Below, one piece after another: positions 18,803-28,500 of a stretch of DNA of 64,000 nucleotides. The stretch lies in contig NZ_CP102509.1 in assembly GCF_024611995.1 (NCBI RefSeq), positions 2,356,001 to 2,420,000 on the forward strand, read 5' to 3'. The notes under the pieces are model-generated. The model was given only the letters and a program-made list of their open reading frames with translations. It was not told the origin of the DNA and searched no databases. The first letter of the stretch is position 1. Each line of letters begins with the position of its first letter. This stretch comes from Streptomyces sp. NBC_00162. GTDB taxonomy: Bacteria > Actinomycetota > Actinomycetes > Streptomycetales > Streptomycetaceae. The translations under genes and the position numbers were made by a program.

Positions 18803-19468
18803 TCAGGGGGCGGAGCCCGTGAAGTGTTCGCGGACCAGGGACTCCACGACCGGGAGGTCACCGGCGGTCAGGGCCTCCAGCAGCGCCGCATGCTCCGCCG
18901 CGTCGGCGACGAGCTCCGCCCGCCGCACCCGCGGAGCGCCCGGCAGGGGCCACTGCGCCCGCCGGTGGAGCTCCTCGGCCACCTGGACCAGCTGGTCGTT
19001 CCCGGCCAGCGCGAGGATCTCGCGGTGGAAGGCCCGGTCCGCCTCCGCGTACCCCGGTACGTCGCCCGCCGCCGCCGCCTCCACCGTGGCGGCCGCGGCC
19101 GGCCGCAGGGCCTCCCATGTCGCCGCGGGCACGGAACGGGCCAGCCGGAGCATGACGGGGACCTCGAGCATGGCCCGTACCTCGGCCAGCTCCGCCAGCT
19201 CGCGCGGCGTGCGCGACAGGACGCGGAAGCCCCGGTTCGGGAGGCATTCCACCGCCCCCTCCAGGGCCAGCTGCTGCATCGCCTCGCGCACGGGGGTCGC
19301 GGAGACGCCGAAGCGGTCGCCCAGCGCCGGACCCGAGTAGATCTCGCCCGGCACCAGCTCACCGTCGACCAGCGCCGCGCGCAGCGCGTCGAGGATCTGT
19401 CCGCGCACCGAATGGCGCAGCACTTTCCGCGTCTGAGCCGGTACCCGGGCTCGGGCCGTGTCGTGCAC
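18803..19468 (-). CDS. GntR family regulator, FCD (FadR-like) type
   Basis: A 221-residue regulator. A winged helix at about 17-85 (VRGQILDALRAALVDGEL, GVSATPVREAMQQLALEGAVE) is followed by an all-helical FCD effector domain with metal-binding-type residues (EVRAMLEVPVM, ADRAFHREI, EHAALLEAL). FCD proteins respond to organic acids or amino acids. Start is GTG at 19468 behind GGAGGA. It is divergent from the FhuF-like gene with about 100 bp between starts. The iron box in that gap belongs to FhuF by position. The target of this regulator is not evident from context. Confidence 0.88.
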   Translation of the reverse strand: MHDTARARVPAQTRKVLRHSVRGQILDALRAALVDGELVPGEIYSGPALGDRFGVSATPVREAMQQLALEGAVECLPNRGFRVLSRTPRELAELAEVRAMLEVPVMLRLARSVPAATWEALRPAAAATVEAAAAGDVPGYAEADRAFHREILALAGNDQLVQVAEELHRRAQWPLPGAPRVRRAELVADAAEHAALLEALTAGDLPVVESLVREHFTGSAP

Positions 19469-19524
19469 TCGGTCCTCCTCGGGATGTCGGCCTGTCCCGA
19501 GGATACGGCCTGATCGAGTTCGGG

Positions 19525-19543
19525 TAAGGTAAGGCTAACCTGT
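19525..19543 (+). promoter_or_regulatory. Iron box (DmdR1/IdeR-type operator)
   Basis: TAAGGTAAGGCTAACCTGT matches the actinobacterial iron-box consensus TTAGGTTAGGCTAACCTAA at about 14 of 19 positions, including the core AGGCTAACCT. It lies 28 bp before the FhuF-like start, where a DtxR-family repressor bound to Fe2+ would block transcription. Confidence 0.85.
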
Positions 19544-19571
19544 TAACGATCGCGCGATTTGGTGGTCCGTC

Positions 19572-20432
19572 ATGACCGTCACGGCCGTTCACCCCGCCGT
19601 CTCCTCCCCGGTGGCGGACGCGTACGCCCGGCTGGCCGAGGCCTACGCCGGGCTGCTGGTCGTCGAGCGGTCCGCGCACGACCCCGCCCCCAGCGGTGCG
19701 GGCTGGGTCGGCGCGGACGAGCTCGCGGCGGGCGGACCGGCCCTGGACGCCTTCCTCGCCTGGGACGACGCCCAGGTGCTGCGGGACTACGGGCAACAGG
19801 CCCGCCCCGACGTGGTCGCGAGCTTCGGGCTGCACCGGTACGCGTGGCCGGCCTGCCTGCTGATCACCGTGCCGTGGTTCCTGCACCGGCGGGTCCCGCG
19901 GCTCCCGGCCTCCCGGGTGGCCTTCCACCGGACGCTGGGCCGGATGGCCGTACACGTCGAAAGTTTCTCCTGCCTGCCGGACGACCCGGCGGCCGCTCTC
20001 CCCGGGGCCCGGGTCGTGCCCGACGAGGAGGCGCTGCGCGCCGAGGTGCGGGCAGCGGTGGCCCAGCACCTCGAGCCGGTGCTGGCAGGCTTCGGCCCGC
20101 GCATGCGGCGCGGCCGCCGCGCCCTGTGGGGCATGGTGACCGACGAGGTCGTCGAGAGCCTCTGGTACGTCGGCCACCTGCTCGGCGAGGAGCAGCGGGC
20201 CATGGCCGAGCTGGAGGCGCTCCTGCCCGGCTCGACCGCCCCGTACACGGGGGGCGCGGGATTCCGTACGCTCGCCGGGCCGGACGGCGGCGAGCTGCCC
20301 ACCCGGGACCGGGCGAGCTGCTGCCTCTTCTACACGATCCGGCCGGACGACACCTGCGTCACCTGCCCCCGGACCTGCGACGCGGACCGTATCGCCCGGC
20401 TCACGGCGGCGGCCGAGGCAATCCCGAGCTGA
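19572..20432 (+). CDS. FhuF-like siderophore-iron reductase, (2Fe-2S) protein
   Basis: A 286-residue protein ending in the FhuF cluster motif C-C-x10-C-x2-C (ASCCLFYTIRPDDTCVTC), which holds an unusual [2Fe-2S] centre. The upstream part has IucA/FhuF-type features (HRYAWPACLLITVPWFLHRR, SFSCLPDD). FhuF reduces ferric iron bound to hydroxamate siderophores in the cytoplasm so that it is released. The iron box immediately upstream supports expression under iron limitation. ATG start at 19572. It stands alone; no transporter or siderophore gene is adjacent. Confidence 0.88.
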   Translation: MTVTAVHPAVSSPVADAYARLAEAYAGLLVVERSAHDPAPSGAGWVGADELAAGGPALDAFLAWDDAQVLRDYGQQARPDVVASFGLHRYAWPACLLITVPWFLHRRVPRLPASRVAFHRTLGRMAVHVESFSCLPDDPAAALPGARVVPDEEALRAEVRAAVAQHLEPVLAGFGPRMRRGRRALWGMVTDEVVESLWYVGHLLGEEQRAMAELEALLPGSTAPYTGGAGFRTLAGPDGGELPTRDRASCCLFYTIRPDDTCVTCPRTCDADRIARLTAAAEAIPS

Positions 20433-20456
20433 ACCCACCCCCAAGGGTGACGCTAT

Positions 20457-20492
20457 TCGAACTCAACTCAGCTCGTACGGGCGCTAGTTCGA
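20457..20492. promoter_or_regulatory. Separated inverted repeat TCGAACT/AGTTCGA upstream of DUF2637 gene
   Basis: Seven-bp arms at 20457-20463 and 20486-20492 are separated by 22 bp. They lie in the 196-bp gap before the DUF2637 gene, whose promoter must be here. The site is only a candidate. Confidence 0.3.
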
Positions 20493-20628
20493 GCTACAAC
20501 ACCCTATCCGGCGGGCCCCGCCCCCCGATGGCGTCCACTTGCCCCGAAACCGGCGTGCCGGGCCGATCCGCTGCGCCACTATGGCGCCGGAAGGCCGCAC
20601 ACGCGAGGCAGAGGCAAGGGACACCCGC

Positions 20629-21687
20629 ATGAGACTGACCGACATATCGCTGGACTGGCTGCTGCCCGGCAGCCTGCTGATCCTGGGCGTACTTGCGGCA
20701 GTTGCGGTACTGGCCCGTGGCAAGCGCGAGAGCGAGAAGGCCGCTGCCGACGACAGCTGGGAGCGCAGCGAGGAGCGCCGCAGGCGCAAGGAGGCCGTCT
20801 ACGGCACCGCCTCCTACGTCCTGCTCTTCTGCTGCGCGGCGGTCGCCGCCGCGCTCTCCTTCCACGGGCTGGTCGGCTTCGGGCGGCAGAACCTCAACCT
20901 CTCCGGGGGCTGGGAGTACCTGGTCCCCTTCGGCCTCGACGGCGCCGCCATGTTCTGCTCGGTGCTCGCCGTCCGCGAGGCCAGCCACGGTGACGCGGCC
21001 CTCGGCTCGCGCATGCTGGTCTGGCTGTTCGCGGGGGCGGCCGCCTGGTTCAACTGGGTGCACGCACCGCGCGGGATGGGCCACGACGGGGCCCCGCAGT
21101 TCTTCGCCGGCATGTCCCTCTCGGCGGCCGTCCTCTTCGACCGGGCCCTCAAGCAGACCCGCCGGGCGGCGCTGCGCGAACAGGGCCTGATCCCCCGGCC
21201 GTTGCCGCAGATCCGGATGGTCCGCTGGCTGCGGGCCCCCCGGGAGACCTTCGGCGCGTGGTCGCTCATGCTGCTGGAGGGGGTGCGCACCCTCGACGAG
21301 GCCGTGGACGAGGTGCGCGAGGACAAGAAGGAGAAGGAGAACGACCGGCACCGCAGGCGGGAGCAGCACCGCCTGGACCGTGCGCACATCAGGGCGCTGG
21401 GCCGGCAGCACCGGGCCTTCGGGCGGACCCGCGCCCGCCAGGTCGACCTCCCGGAACTGACGCAGGGAGCGGGCTCCGCGCCGGTCGGCGCGGAGCCGGC
21501 CATACCGGATTCGGGACAACTGCCCCCGCGCCGAAGGCCCTCCCTGCAGGCCGTCAGCAGGACCGAGTCCCTTGAGGTGACCGGCCCCCGGACGGTGGAC
21601 CTCACCGCCGAGGACGACACCCAGACGATCCCGCGGCTCGATTCACTGGAACGCAAACTCAAGGACCTGGAGCAGCAGTTCGGCTGA
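20629..21687 (+). CDS. DUF2637 domain integral membrane protein
   Basis: A 352-residue protein with about five membrane segments in its first half: LDWLLPGSLLILGVLAAVAV, ASYVLLFCCAAVAAALSF, LVPFGLDGAAMFCSVLAV, LVWLFAGAAAWFNWVHAP and FFAGMSLSAAVLFDRAL. A charged cytoplasmic tail follows, rich in Arg/Glu, with a coiled-coil-like stretch (DEVREDKKEKENDRHRRREQ) and the C-terminal heptad-like SLERKLKDLEQQF. DUF2637 is common in streptomycetes, where related proteins occur near plasmid spread or developmental genes; function is unknown. Start is ATG at 20629, chosen because the upstream 30 codons lack hydrophobic or conserved character and a GAGGCAAGGG RBS precedes it. Confidence 0.82.
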   Translation: MRLTDISLDWLLPGSLLILGVLAAVAVLARGKRESEKAAADDSWERSEERRRRKEAVYGTASYVLLFCCAAVAAALSFHGLVGFGRQNLNLSGGWEYLVPFGLDGAAMFCSVLAVREASHGDAALGSRMLVWLFAGAAAWFNWVHAPRGMGHDGAPQFFAGMSLSAAVLFDRALKQTRRAALREQGLIPRPLPQIRMVRWLRAPRETFGAWSLMLLEGVRTLDEAVDEVREDKKEKENDRHRRREQHRLDRAHIRALGRQHRAFGRTRARQVDLPELTQGAGSAPVGAEPAIPDSGQLPPRRRPSLQAVSRTESLEVTGPRTVDLTAEDDTQTIPRLDSLERKLKDLEQQFG

Positions 21688-21708
21688 CCGGTCCCGGCCT
21701 CGGACCCC

Positions 21709-21738
21709 GGAGGGCTCGCCCGCTCAGGCGAGCCCTCC
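21709..21738. terminator. Bidirectional terminator hairpin overlapping a stop codon
   Basis: A 12-bp perfect stem (21709-21720 with 21727-21738) and 6-nt loop lie between the DUF2637 gene and the convergent kinase-like gene. The minus-strand stop codon (21724-21726) is in the loop. Confidence 0.7.
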
Positions 21739-22203
21739 GTCCAGTTCGAACCAGACCACCTTGCCGCGGCCCGGTTCCACCACGTCCACGCCCCACGCGT
21801 CGGCGAGCGCCTGCACCAGCACCAGCCCCCGGCCGTGCGTACCGTCGTCGGCGGTCGGTACGTACGGCAGGGGCCGCCGGGAGGCGTAGTCCCGGACCTC
21901 CACCCGCAGCCGGGCGGCGGCGAGGCTCGCGGAGACCTCCGCGCCCTGCTCGGTGTGGACGAGGGCGTTGGTGACGAGCTCGGTGACCAGGAGTTCGGCC
22001 ACCTCCGCGGCATCGGCCCGGCACCGGTGGCGCAGTAACTCCCGTAAGGACCGCCGGACTTCGCCCACGGCCTTCAGATCCGCCCGGCGCACGCTCCGGC
22101 TGATCTCCAGCGCGTCCGCCGCTCCCCCGTCCTCGACGGAGGGCTCCCGCGGTACCGGCCGGCCCCTCTTCCACAGTTTCCCCGTGTTCGCCCCCACCCG
22201 CAC
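21724..22203 (-). CDS. RsbW-like ATP-binding protein (HATPase_c_2 anti-sigma kinase type)
   Basis: A 159-residue single-domain GHKL ATPase. The N box appears as VAELLVTELVTNALVHTE, the G1-like motif as VEVRDYASRRP, and the G2 loop as GTHGRGLVLVQALADAWGVD. Streptomycetes carry many such small kinases. Some bind and phosphorylate anti-anti-sigma factors, while for most the partner is unknown. No sigma or STAS gene is adjacent. Start is GTG at 22203 behind GGGAGG. Confidence 0.85.
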   Translation of the reverse strand: MRVGANTGKLWKRGRPVPREPSVEDGGAADALEISRSVRRADLKAVGEVRRSLRELLRHRCRADAAEVAELLVTELVTNALVHTEQGAEVSASLAAARLRVEVRDYASRRPLPYVPTADDGTHGRGLVLVQALADAWGVDVVEPGRGKVVWFELDGGLA

Positions 22204-22285
22204 GGCGGTCTACCTCCCGCGTTCATTGCTCTCGAACAGGTCTACGGGATGCATGCCCCCCGGACCGGTCCGCACTCCTGCGGGC

Positions 22286-24028
22286 TCAAGGGCGGGGCAC
22301 GTTGCGGAGGTTGGATCGAGCCATCTGGATCATCCGGCCCACCCCGCCGTCCAGCACGATCTTGCTGGCCGAAAGTGCGAATCCGGTCACCATCTCGGCG
22401 CTGATCCTCGGCGGAATCGACAGGGCATTGGGATCGGTCACCACGTCCACCAGAGCGGGTCCCTTGTGCCGGAAAGCGTCCTTCAAAGCCCCTGTGAGCT
22501 GCTTGGGCTTCTCCACGCGGACCCCGTACGCGCCCGCCGCGCGGGCGATGGCGGCGAAATCGGGGTTCTTGTTCGCCGTTCCGTAGGAGGGCAGGCCGGA
22601 AACCAACATCTCCAACTCGACCATACCGAGGGATGAGTTGTTGAAGAGGACCACTTTGACGGGCAGGTCGTACTGCACCAGGGTGAGGAAATCTCCCATC
22701 AGCATCGAGAAACCGCCGTCACCCGACATCGACACCACTTGACGGCCCCGGTCGGTGAACTGTGCGCCGATGGCCTGCGGGAGGGCATTGGCCATGGAGC
22801 CGTGACTGAAGGAACCGATGATGCGCCGCTTGCCGTTCGGGGAAAGATAGCGCGCCGCCCACACATTGCACATGCCGGTGTCGACGGTGAACACGGCGTC
22901 CTCGTCGGCGAGTTCGTCGAGCACCGAGGCCACGTACTCGGGGTGGATGGGTGTGTGCTTCTCCACCTTGCGCGTGTAGGCCTTGACCACCCCCTCCAGG
23001 GCGTCCGCGTGCTTCTTCAGCATCCGGTCCAGGAAGCGGCGGTCCGTCTTGGCCTTCACCCGCGCGTTCAGGGCGCGCAGGGTCTCCCGTACGTCTCCCC
23101 AGACCGCGAGGTCCAACTTGGAGCGGCGCCCGAGGTGTTCGGGCCGGATGTCCACCTGGACGATCTTCACGTCGTCGGGGAGGAAGGCGTTGTACGGGAA
23201 GTCCGTGCCGAGCAGGATCAGCAGATCGCACTCGTGGGTCGCCTCGTAGGCCGCGCCGTAGCCGAGGAGCCCGCTCATACCGACGTCGTACGGATTGTCG
23301 TACTGGATCCACTCCTTCCCGCGCAGGGCGTGCCCGATGGGCGCCTTGACCCGGCCGGCGAACTCCATCACCTCGGCGTGCGCCCCGGCGGTGCCGCTGC
23401 CGCAGAAGAGCGTGACCTTGTCGGCCTCGTCGACGAGGCGGACCAGCTTCTCGATCTCGCCGTCGCCGGGGCGGACCGAGGGCCGGGCGGTGACGAGCGC
23501 GTGCTCCACCGACTTCTCCGGGGCGGGCTCCGCGGCGATGTCCCCGGGCAGCGCGACGACGCCGACCCCGCTGCGGCCGACGGCGTGCTGGATGGCGGTC
23601 TGGAGCACCCGCGGCATCTGCCGGGGGTTGGAGATCAACTCGCTGTAGTGGCTGCACTCGCTGAACAGCCGGTCGGGGTGGGTCTCCTGGAAGTAGCCGA
23701 GGCCGATCTCCGAGGAGGGGATGTGCGAGGCGAGCGCGAGGACCGGGGCCATGGAGCGGTGGGCGTCGTACAGGCCGTTGATCAGGTGCAGGTTTCCCGG
23801 GCCGCAGGAGCCCGCGCAGGCGGCCAGGCGGCCGGTGATCTGGGCCTCGGCGCCGGCCGCGAAGGCCGCCGTCTCCTCGTGGCGGACCTGGATCCAGTCG
23901 ATGCCATCCGTCCGGCGGATCGCGTCCACCACCGGGTTGAGGCTATCGCCGACGACCCCGTACAGCCTGCGCACGCCGGCGCGCACGAGGATGTCGACGA
24001 ACTGCTCTGCCACGTTCTGCTTGGCCAT
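22286..24028 (-). CDS. poxB: Thiamine-dependent pyruvate dehydrogenase (quinone) / pyruvate oxidase, PoxB-like
   Basis: A 580-residue ThDP enzyme with the three domains of the POX/acetolactate synthase family. The N-terminal catalytic Glu is E51 in RHEETAAFAAG, which activates the cofactor. A central FAD/nucleotide domain follows. The C-terminal ThDP-Mg motif starts GDGGFSMLMGDF with D437 and ends at FNNSSLGMVELE. The sequence GSFSHGSMANALPQAIGAQ and the length fit E. coli PoxB, which decarboxylates pyruvate to acetate and CO2 and passes electrons to quinones. A closely related acetolactate synthase is less likely. ATG start at 24028. It lies 61 bp downstream of the PP2C-like gene on the same strand. 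Confidence 0.9.
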   Translation of the reverse strand: MAKQNVAEQFVDILVRAGVRRLYGVVGDSLNPVVDAIRRTDGIDWIQVRHEETAAFAAGAEAQITGRLAACAGSCGPGNLHLINGLYDAHRSMAPVLALASHIPSSEIGLGYFQETHPDRLFSECSHYSELISNPRQMPRVLQTAIQHAVGRSGVGVVALPGDIAAEPAPEKSVEHALVTARPSVRPGDGEIEKLVRLVDEADKVTLFCGSGTAGAHAEVMEFAGRVKAPIGHALRGKEWIQYDNPYDVGMSGLLGYGAAYEATHECDLLILLGTDFPYNAFLPDDVKIVQVDIRPEHLGRRSKLDLAVWGDVRETLRALNARVKAKTDRRFLDRMLKKHADALEGVVKAYTRKVEKHTPIHPEYVASVLDELADEDAVFTVDTGMCNVWAARYLSPNGKRRIIGSFSHGSMANALPQAIGAQFTDRGRQVVSMSGDGGFSMLMGDFLTLVQYDLPVKVVLFNNSSLGMVELEMLVSGLPSYGTANKNPDFAAIARAAGAYGVRVEKPKQLTGALKDAFRHKGPALVDVVTDPNALSIPPRISAEMVTGFALSASKIVLDGGVGRMIQMARSNLRNVPRP

Positions 24029-24089
24029 GGGGGAAGCACCCTTCGGTTCTCCGTCGCGTGTGCCTCCCATCCAGCCATGTATGCGCCGG

Positions 24090-25490
24090 TTACGCCTCCC
24101 AGACCGCGGCGGCGGTGCGGTCGTCGGCGTAGCCCTTGAGCCGGAGCTGGGTGTCCGCGAGGAAGGCCGCGAGGCCGGGCGGTTCCGGCTCGGCCCAGCG
24201 CGCGGCGAGCTCGGCCGGGAGGACCGGCTCCTCGCGCATCGGCTCCGCCAGCCCGCCGGAGCACAGCAGCAGGGTGTCGCCCGGGTGGGCCACGGACGCG
24301 CGGAACCGGAAGCCCCCGTCGGCGGGCTCCGCGGGCTCTCCCGGCTCTCCGGGCCTGCGGGGGTCGGCGGTGCGCTCCTCCAGCGGCTCCAGGTCCTGCC
24401 ACTCTCCGGACCGCAGCCGGAACAGCCCGCCCGCGCCGGAGCCGAAGCACACCCGGGTCCGGCATTCGGGGTCCACCGGGAGCAGCAGGCCGCGCAGTCC
24501 GGCGGTGTACGCCTCCTCGGCGAGCCCCAGCTCGGCGGCGCGGGCCCGCAGCCGCCCGTAGCCCCGGTCGGTGAGGCGCTGGAGGCCCGAGCGGAGGGCG
24601 TCGCGGCGCCCGGCCCGGATGTCGTCGGCCAGCCGCTCCTGGCTCCGCCCGACGGCCGCCGCGACGGTGCGGCAGAGCTCGGCGGCGGCCTCCGCGGCTC
24701 CGGGGGCGGCCCGGTCGCCGCCGGCGAGGGCCACCAGGACCAGGGCGTCGTCGCCGCCGCCGAACCGGGCGGTGAGGAGGAAGTCGCGGCGGGGCTCGCC
24801 GCGGAACCGGGCGGAGTCCCCGCGCAGGGAGGCGGCACGCAGGGTGTAGGTGCCGTAGCGGGCGCCCTCCAGGACGGTGTCGGGGGTCAGCCCGTCCAGG
24901 GCGGCCGGGTCGGCGGGCGGGAGCGCGCCGGGCTCGGCTGCGTAGGTGGGGGCGCGGTCGCCGAGGTGGCGCACCTCAGGCCGCCCGGCGGCGGGCGGCT
25001 CCGGCACGGGAGCGGGCGCGGCCGCGGGCGGCGGCGCGGGCGGCGCGGCCTCGGCGGGCCGCTCCGGGGTTTCGGCGCGCGGCACCTCCCACCGCCACAC
25101 GGGCAGTTCGGGCGGCGGTTCGGGGGCTCGTACGGGCGGCACGTCCACACCCCCGAGCGCGTACCCGGTGGCGTCCTGCTGCCTCGGATCGCGCGGGGGC
25201 GGCACGGCGGCCGAAGGCGGCGCGGGGGGCCATCCCGGCGGGGGCGGCGGCGGGGAGCGGCGGGGGCCCGGGAGCAGCGCCTCAGGGGCAGGCGGGGGTT
25301 TCGGCGGGGCGGGCGGCGGCGAGGGCCGCACCGGCTCGTGGCCCGGCGCCGAAACCGCTCCCGGGTCCGTGGTCACGCCCGCCGCCGAACGGAAGCGGTG
25401 GTCCAGCGTGTCCCCCGGGTCGGGTGCCGGTCCGGCTTCCGGGTCCTCGTAGAGCTTCTGCCACCAGTCGTCCGCGCCCTGCTGACTCAT
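24090..25490 (-). CDS. PP2C-like (SpoIIE/PPM-type) protein with Pro-rich N-terminus
   Basis: A 466-residue protein. Residues 35-210 are extremely Pro/Ala-rich and probably disordered. The C-terminal 250 residues resemble a PP2C fold: ASLRGDSARFRGEPRRDFLLTARFG, then DALVLVALAGGD, VCFGSGAGGLFRLRSGEW and AHPGDTLLLCSGGLAEPM. Clear metal-binding Asp pairs (DG, DN) of active PPM phosphatases are not obvious; GGDRAA stands where the first would be expected, so activity is uncertain. Start is ATG at 25490 with a GAGGG RBS, rejecting a 29-codon upstream extension. It lies directly upstream of the pyruvate dehydrogenase gene. Confidence 0.72.
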   Translation of the reverse strand: MSQQGADDWWQKLYEDPEAGPAPDPGDTLDHRFRSAAGVTTDPGAVSAPGHEPVRPSPPPAPPKPPPAPEALLPGPRRSPPPPPPGWPPAPPSAAVPPPRDPRQQDATGYALGGVDVPPVRAPEPPPELPVWRWEVPRAETPERPAEAAPPAPPPAAAPAPVPEPPAAGRPEVRHLGDRAPTYAAEPGALPPADPAALDGLTPDTVLEGARYGTYTLRAASLRGDSARFRGEPRRDFLLTARFGGGDDALVLVALAGGDRAAPGAAEAAAELCRTVAAAVGRSQERLADDIRAGRRDALRSGLQRLTDRGYGRLRARAAELGLAEEAYTAGLRGLLLPVDPECRTRVCFGSGAGGLFRLRSGEWQDLEPLEERTADPRRPGEPGEPAEPADGGFRFRASVAHPGDTLLLCSGGLAEPMREEPVLPAELAARWAEPEPPGLAAFLADTQLRLKGYADDRTAAAVWEA

Positions 25491-25535
25491 GCCCTCATTC
25501 TCGGCCTCCGGCGGGGGCGGAAAACGCCGAATGCA

Positions 25536-25573
25536 CGAAAAGGGTCCACCGGGCCGCCGCCCGGTGGACCCTT
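25536..25573 (-). terminator. Rho-independent terminator of the S8 peptidase gene
   Basis: A 15-bp perfect stem (25540-25554 with 25559-25573), 4-nt loop, and a TTTT run on the minus strand lie 20 bp beyond the peptidase stop. Confidence 0.88.
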
Positions 25574-25592
25574 CCACCCTTACCCGTACGGA

Positions 25593-28500
25593 CTAGCGGA
25601 CGTCGTACGCCCGCGCGACCGCCTGGGTAACGGAGGCACCGTTCGCGTCGGTCAGTTCGACCTTCAGCGACACCTGCTTGCCGTTGGCCCCGGCGTGGTC
25701 CACGACCGCGCTCCACTTGCCTGCGCGCTCGCTCACCTTCGCCTCGGTCCAGTGCTCACCGTCGTAGGAGTACGACAGCTTCGCCGACTTCAGCGCGCCG
25801 GGCGCGTAGCCCGCGTGTCCGGTGACGCTCAGGCCGATGCTCTGGCCGTTCGCCGCCGCGACCGTCTTCATCCCGTCCAGCGGGGCCGCGTACCGCGGGA
25901 AGAGGATCGGCAGCCCCTGCGAGTACGCCGACGCGTCGAGCTTCGAGGTGAAGCCCCAGGTCGTCTGGACCGACGTGGAGCGCTGCCAGACCCGCGCGGG
26001 CGGGCCGATCTTCTCGATGGCCTGGGTCAGTTCGTACCGGCCCGCCTCGGCCGGGACCTCGAAGACCCCGAACGGGTACCAGCTCTCGCCGATGACCTCG
26101 CCGTCGCGCTTGAGCTGGAGGCTGCCGATGTCACCGAAGGAGCCCGGCTGGGCGGCGTGGCGGCTGTCGCCCCACATGGCGGCGGCGAAGCCGATCAGGT
26201 TGCCCTGCCGTTCGGCGGCCAGGGTCTCCTTGCCGGAGAGGTCGCGCGGCGCGACCGGGGCGGTCACCCCGTCGTACCAACTCGCGGCGGTCTTCTGTCC
26301 CTTGGCGTAGGTGTGCTGCTCGCCGACCATGAACTCGCCCCAGGGGAAGCTGCTGGAGAGCATCTGGTCCCAGGCCGTGTCCCCGGCGGTGTAGAACTCG
26401 GTGCGCTTGCCCGGCGTCGCGACCGTCTCGATCCCGCCGAAGTACACCGCGCTGCCGATCGGCCGGTAGGCACCGGCCAGGTCGATGAAGTCGGCCGCCA
26501 CGCCCATGGAGTTGTAGGTGGACTCCACCTGGCCGAGCTCGCGGTCGCGCACCCGGTAGGTGTGAGCGCCCTTGACCTCTCCCGTCTCGGGGAAGGCGAG
26601 GGAGTAGACGTACGGGCTGTTCGCGGTGGCCTTCCAGGACAGCGTGACCTTGCCCGCCGCCAGGCGGGCCAGCAGCGCCTTGCCCTCGGCGGTCTCGATG
26701 GCCAGCGCGGGCAGCGCGCCGCCCGCGTAGCCGGTGAAGCCGACCCAGCGGCCGGGAGCCTCACGGTAGGCGAGCAGCGCCTTGGCGCCGGCGGCCTGCG
26801 CGTTCTGTGCGACCTCGTACAGCGCCCCGTCGGTGACCTTGACCAGGACGACCGCGTCCTTGGCGGCGACCGCGGCGAGCTCCCCGGGGGTGCCGGCGCC
26901 CGCGTCGACCAGCGGCGCGCTGCCGTTTCCGTCGAGGTTGTCGCTGCCGGTGGACGCGGTGATCGGGTGCAGGACCGGACCGCCGGCGACCTTCAGCTCG
27001 GAGACCAGCGGCGCGGCCGCCCGCCAGTAGCTGCCGAACTCGAACTCGCCGTCCTTCGCACGGCCTTCGACGGAGGAGTAGAAGCCGCGGATGGTCCGGC
27101 CGCCCGCGGCGGTGCCGGCGTGCAGCCACACGTCGTCCCAGCTGCGGGCGAACCCGAGGGTGGTGTTGCGGGCCTCGGCCGGCTTGTCGGCCTCGACGGC
27201 CAGGCGCCCGGCCTTGCGGGCGTCGAGCACGATGGTCGTGTCCTTCTTCACCTCGACCTGCGGGCGGCCGAGGTAGGTGAGGGAGTCGATGAGCCGGTCG
27301 TCTCCCTCACCCGCGTCGGGGGTGCCGACGAAGGCGGAGAGGAAGTACGCGCCCGGCCGGACCCGGTAGACCTGGTCGACGGAGCCGTCGTTGAAGCGGC
27401 GCTCGCCGGTGGCGTCGTCGGTGCCGATCACGTCCAGGGAGGACGGTCCGGCGGCCGGCTTGCCCGCACGGTCCACGAGCTTGACGCGCAGGGTCACCGT
27501 CTCCGGCTCGACGTACAGCGAGAAGGGGGTGGAGACGCGCACGCCGTTCGCCGTGGCGACGATCCGGCCGGTGACGTCCCCGTACTGGGAGCGCGCCAGC
27601 TCGGCGGCCGGGTCGAGGGCGAGCGGCACCGTGACGGTGGCGCCGGCCGGGACGGTCACGGTGCGCCGGTCGAGGCGGGCGACCTGGCTGCGGACTGCGG
27701 AGCCGTCGTTGCCGGTGACCTTCTCGACGGCGAGGTTCAGGGTGACCGGCTCGGTGCCCGTGTTGGTGTACGGGACCTGCACGGTCGTCCGGTCGCTGCG
27801 GTCCTGCGGCCAGTTGTACGTGCCGCCCTGGACGGCGGGGGCGCCGGTGACGGTGGTGTCGATGGCCGCCTGCACGTCGAGGCGGCCGCCGCCGGTCTCC
27901 CGTACGTCCCCGGGCACCGCGGTGTTCGCCGAACCGACGAGGGCCGCCTTGACCTGCTGCGAGGTCCAGTCGGGGTGGCGCTGCTTGACGATGGCGGCGG
28001 CGCCCGCGACGTGCGGGGTGGCCATCGAGGTCCCCGACATGCCCTGGTACGCGTACACCCCGCGGCCGCCCGCCGCGGCGGCGGAGATCCCGACGCCGGG
28101 GGCGGCGATCTCGGGCTTGAGGGTGTGCTGGAGTCCGGCCGGGCCGCGGCTGGAGAAGACGGCCGTGGTGTCGTCGCGGTCGACGGCGCCCACCGTCAGC
28201 ACACTGGCCGCACAACCGGGAGAGGAGACCGTGTTGTTGCCGGGGCCCGAGTTGCCGGCGGCGATGACGAAGAGCGGGCCCTGCTGGGAGAGCCGTTCCG
28301 CGGCCGCGGCGAGCGGGTCGTCGCAGGCGGTCTGGGAGGGGTCGCCGAGGCTCATGGAGACCACGTCGGCCTTGCTCGCGACGGCCCACTCCATGCCGGC
28401 GATGATCCACGAGTCGAGGCCGTAGCCCCCGTCGTTGAGGACCTTGCCGCTGAGCAGTTCGGCGCCGGGGGCCACGCCCTTCTTGGCGCCGCCGCTCTCG

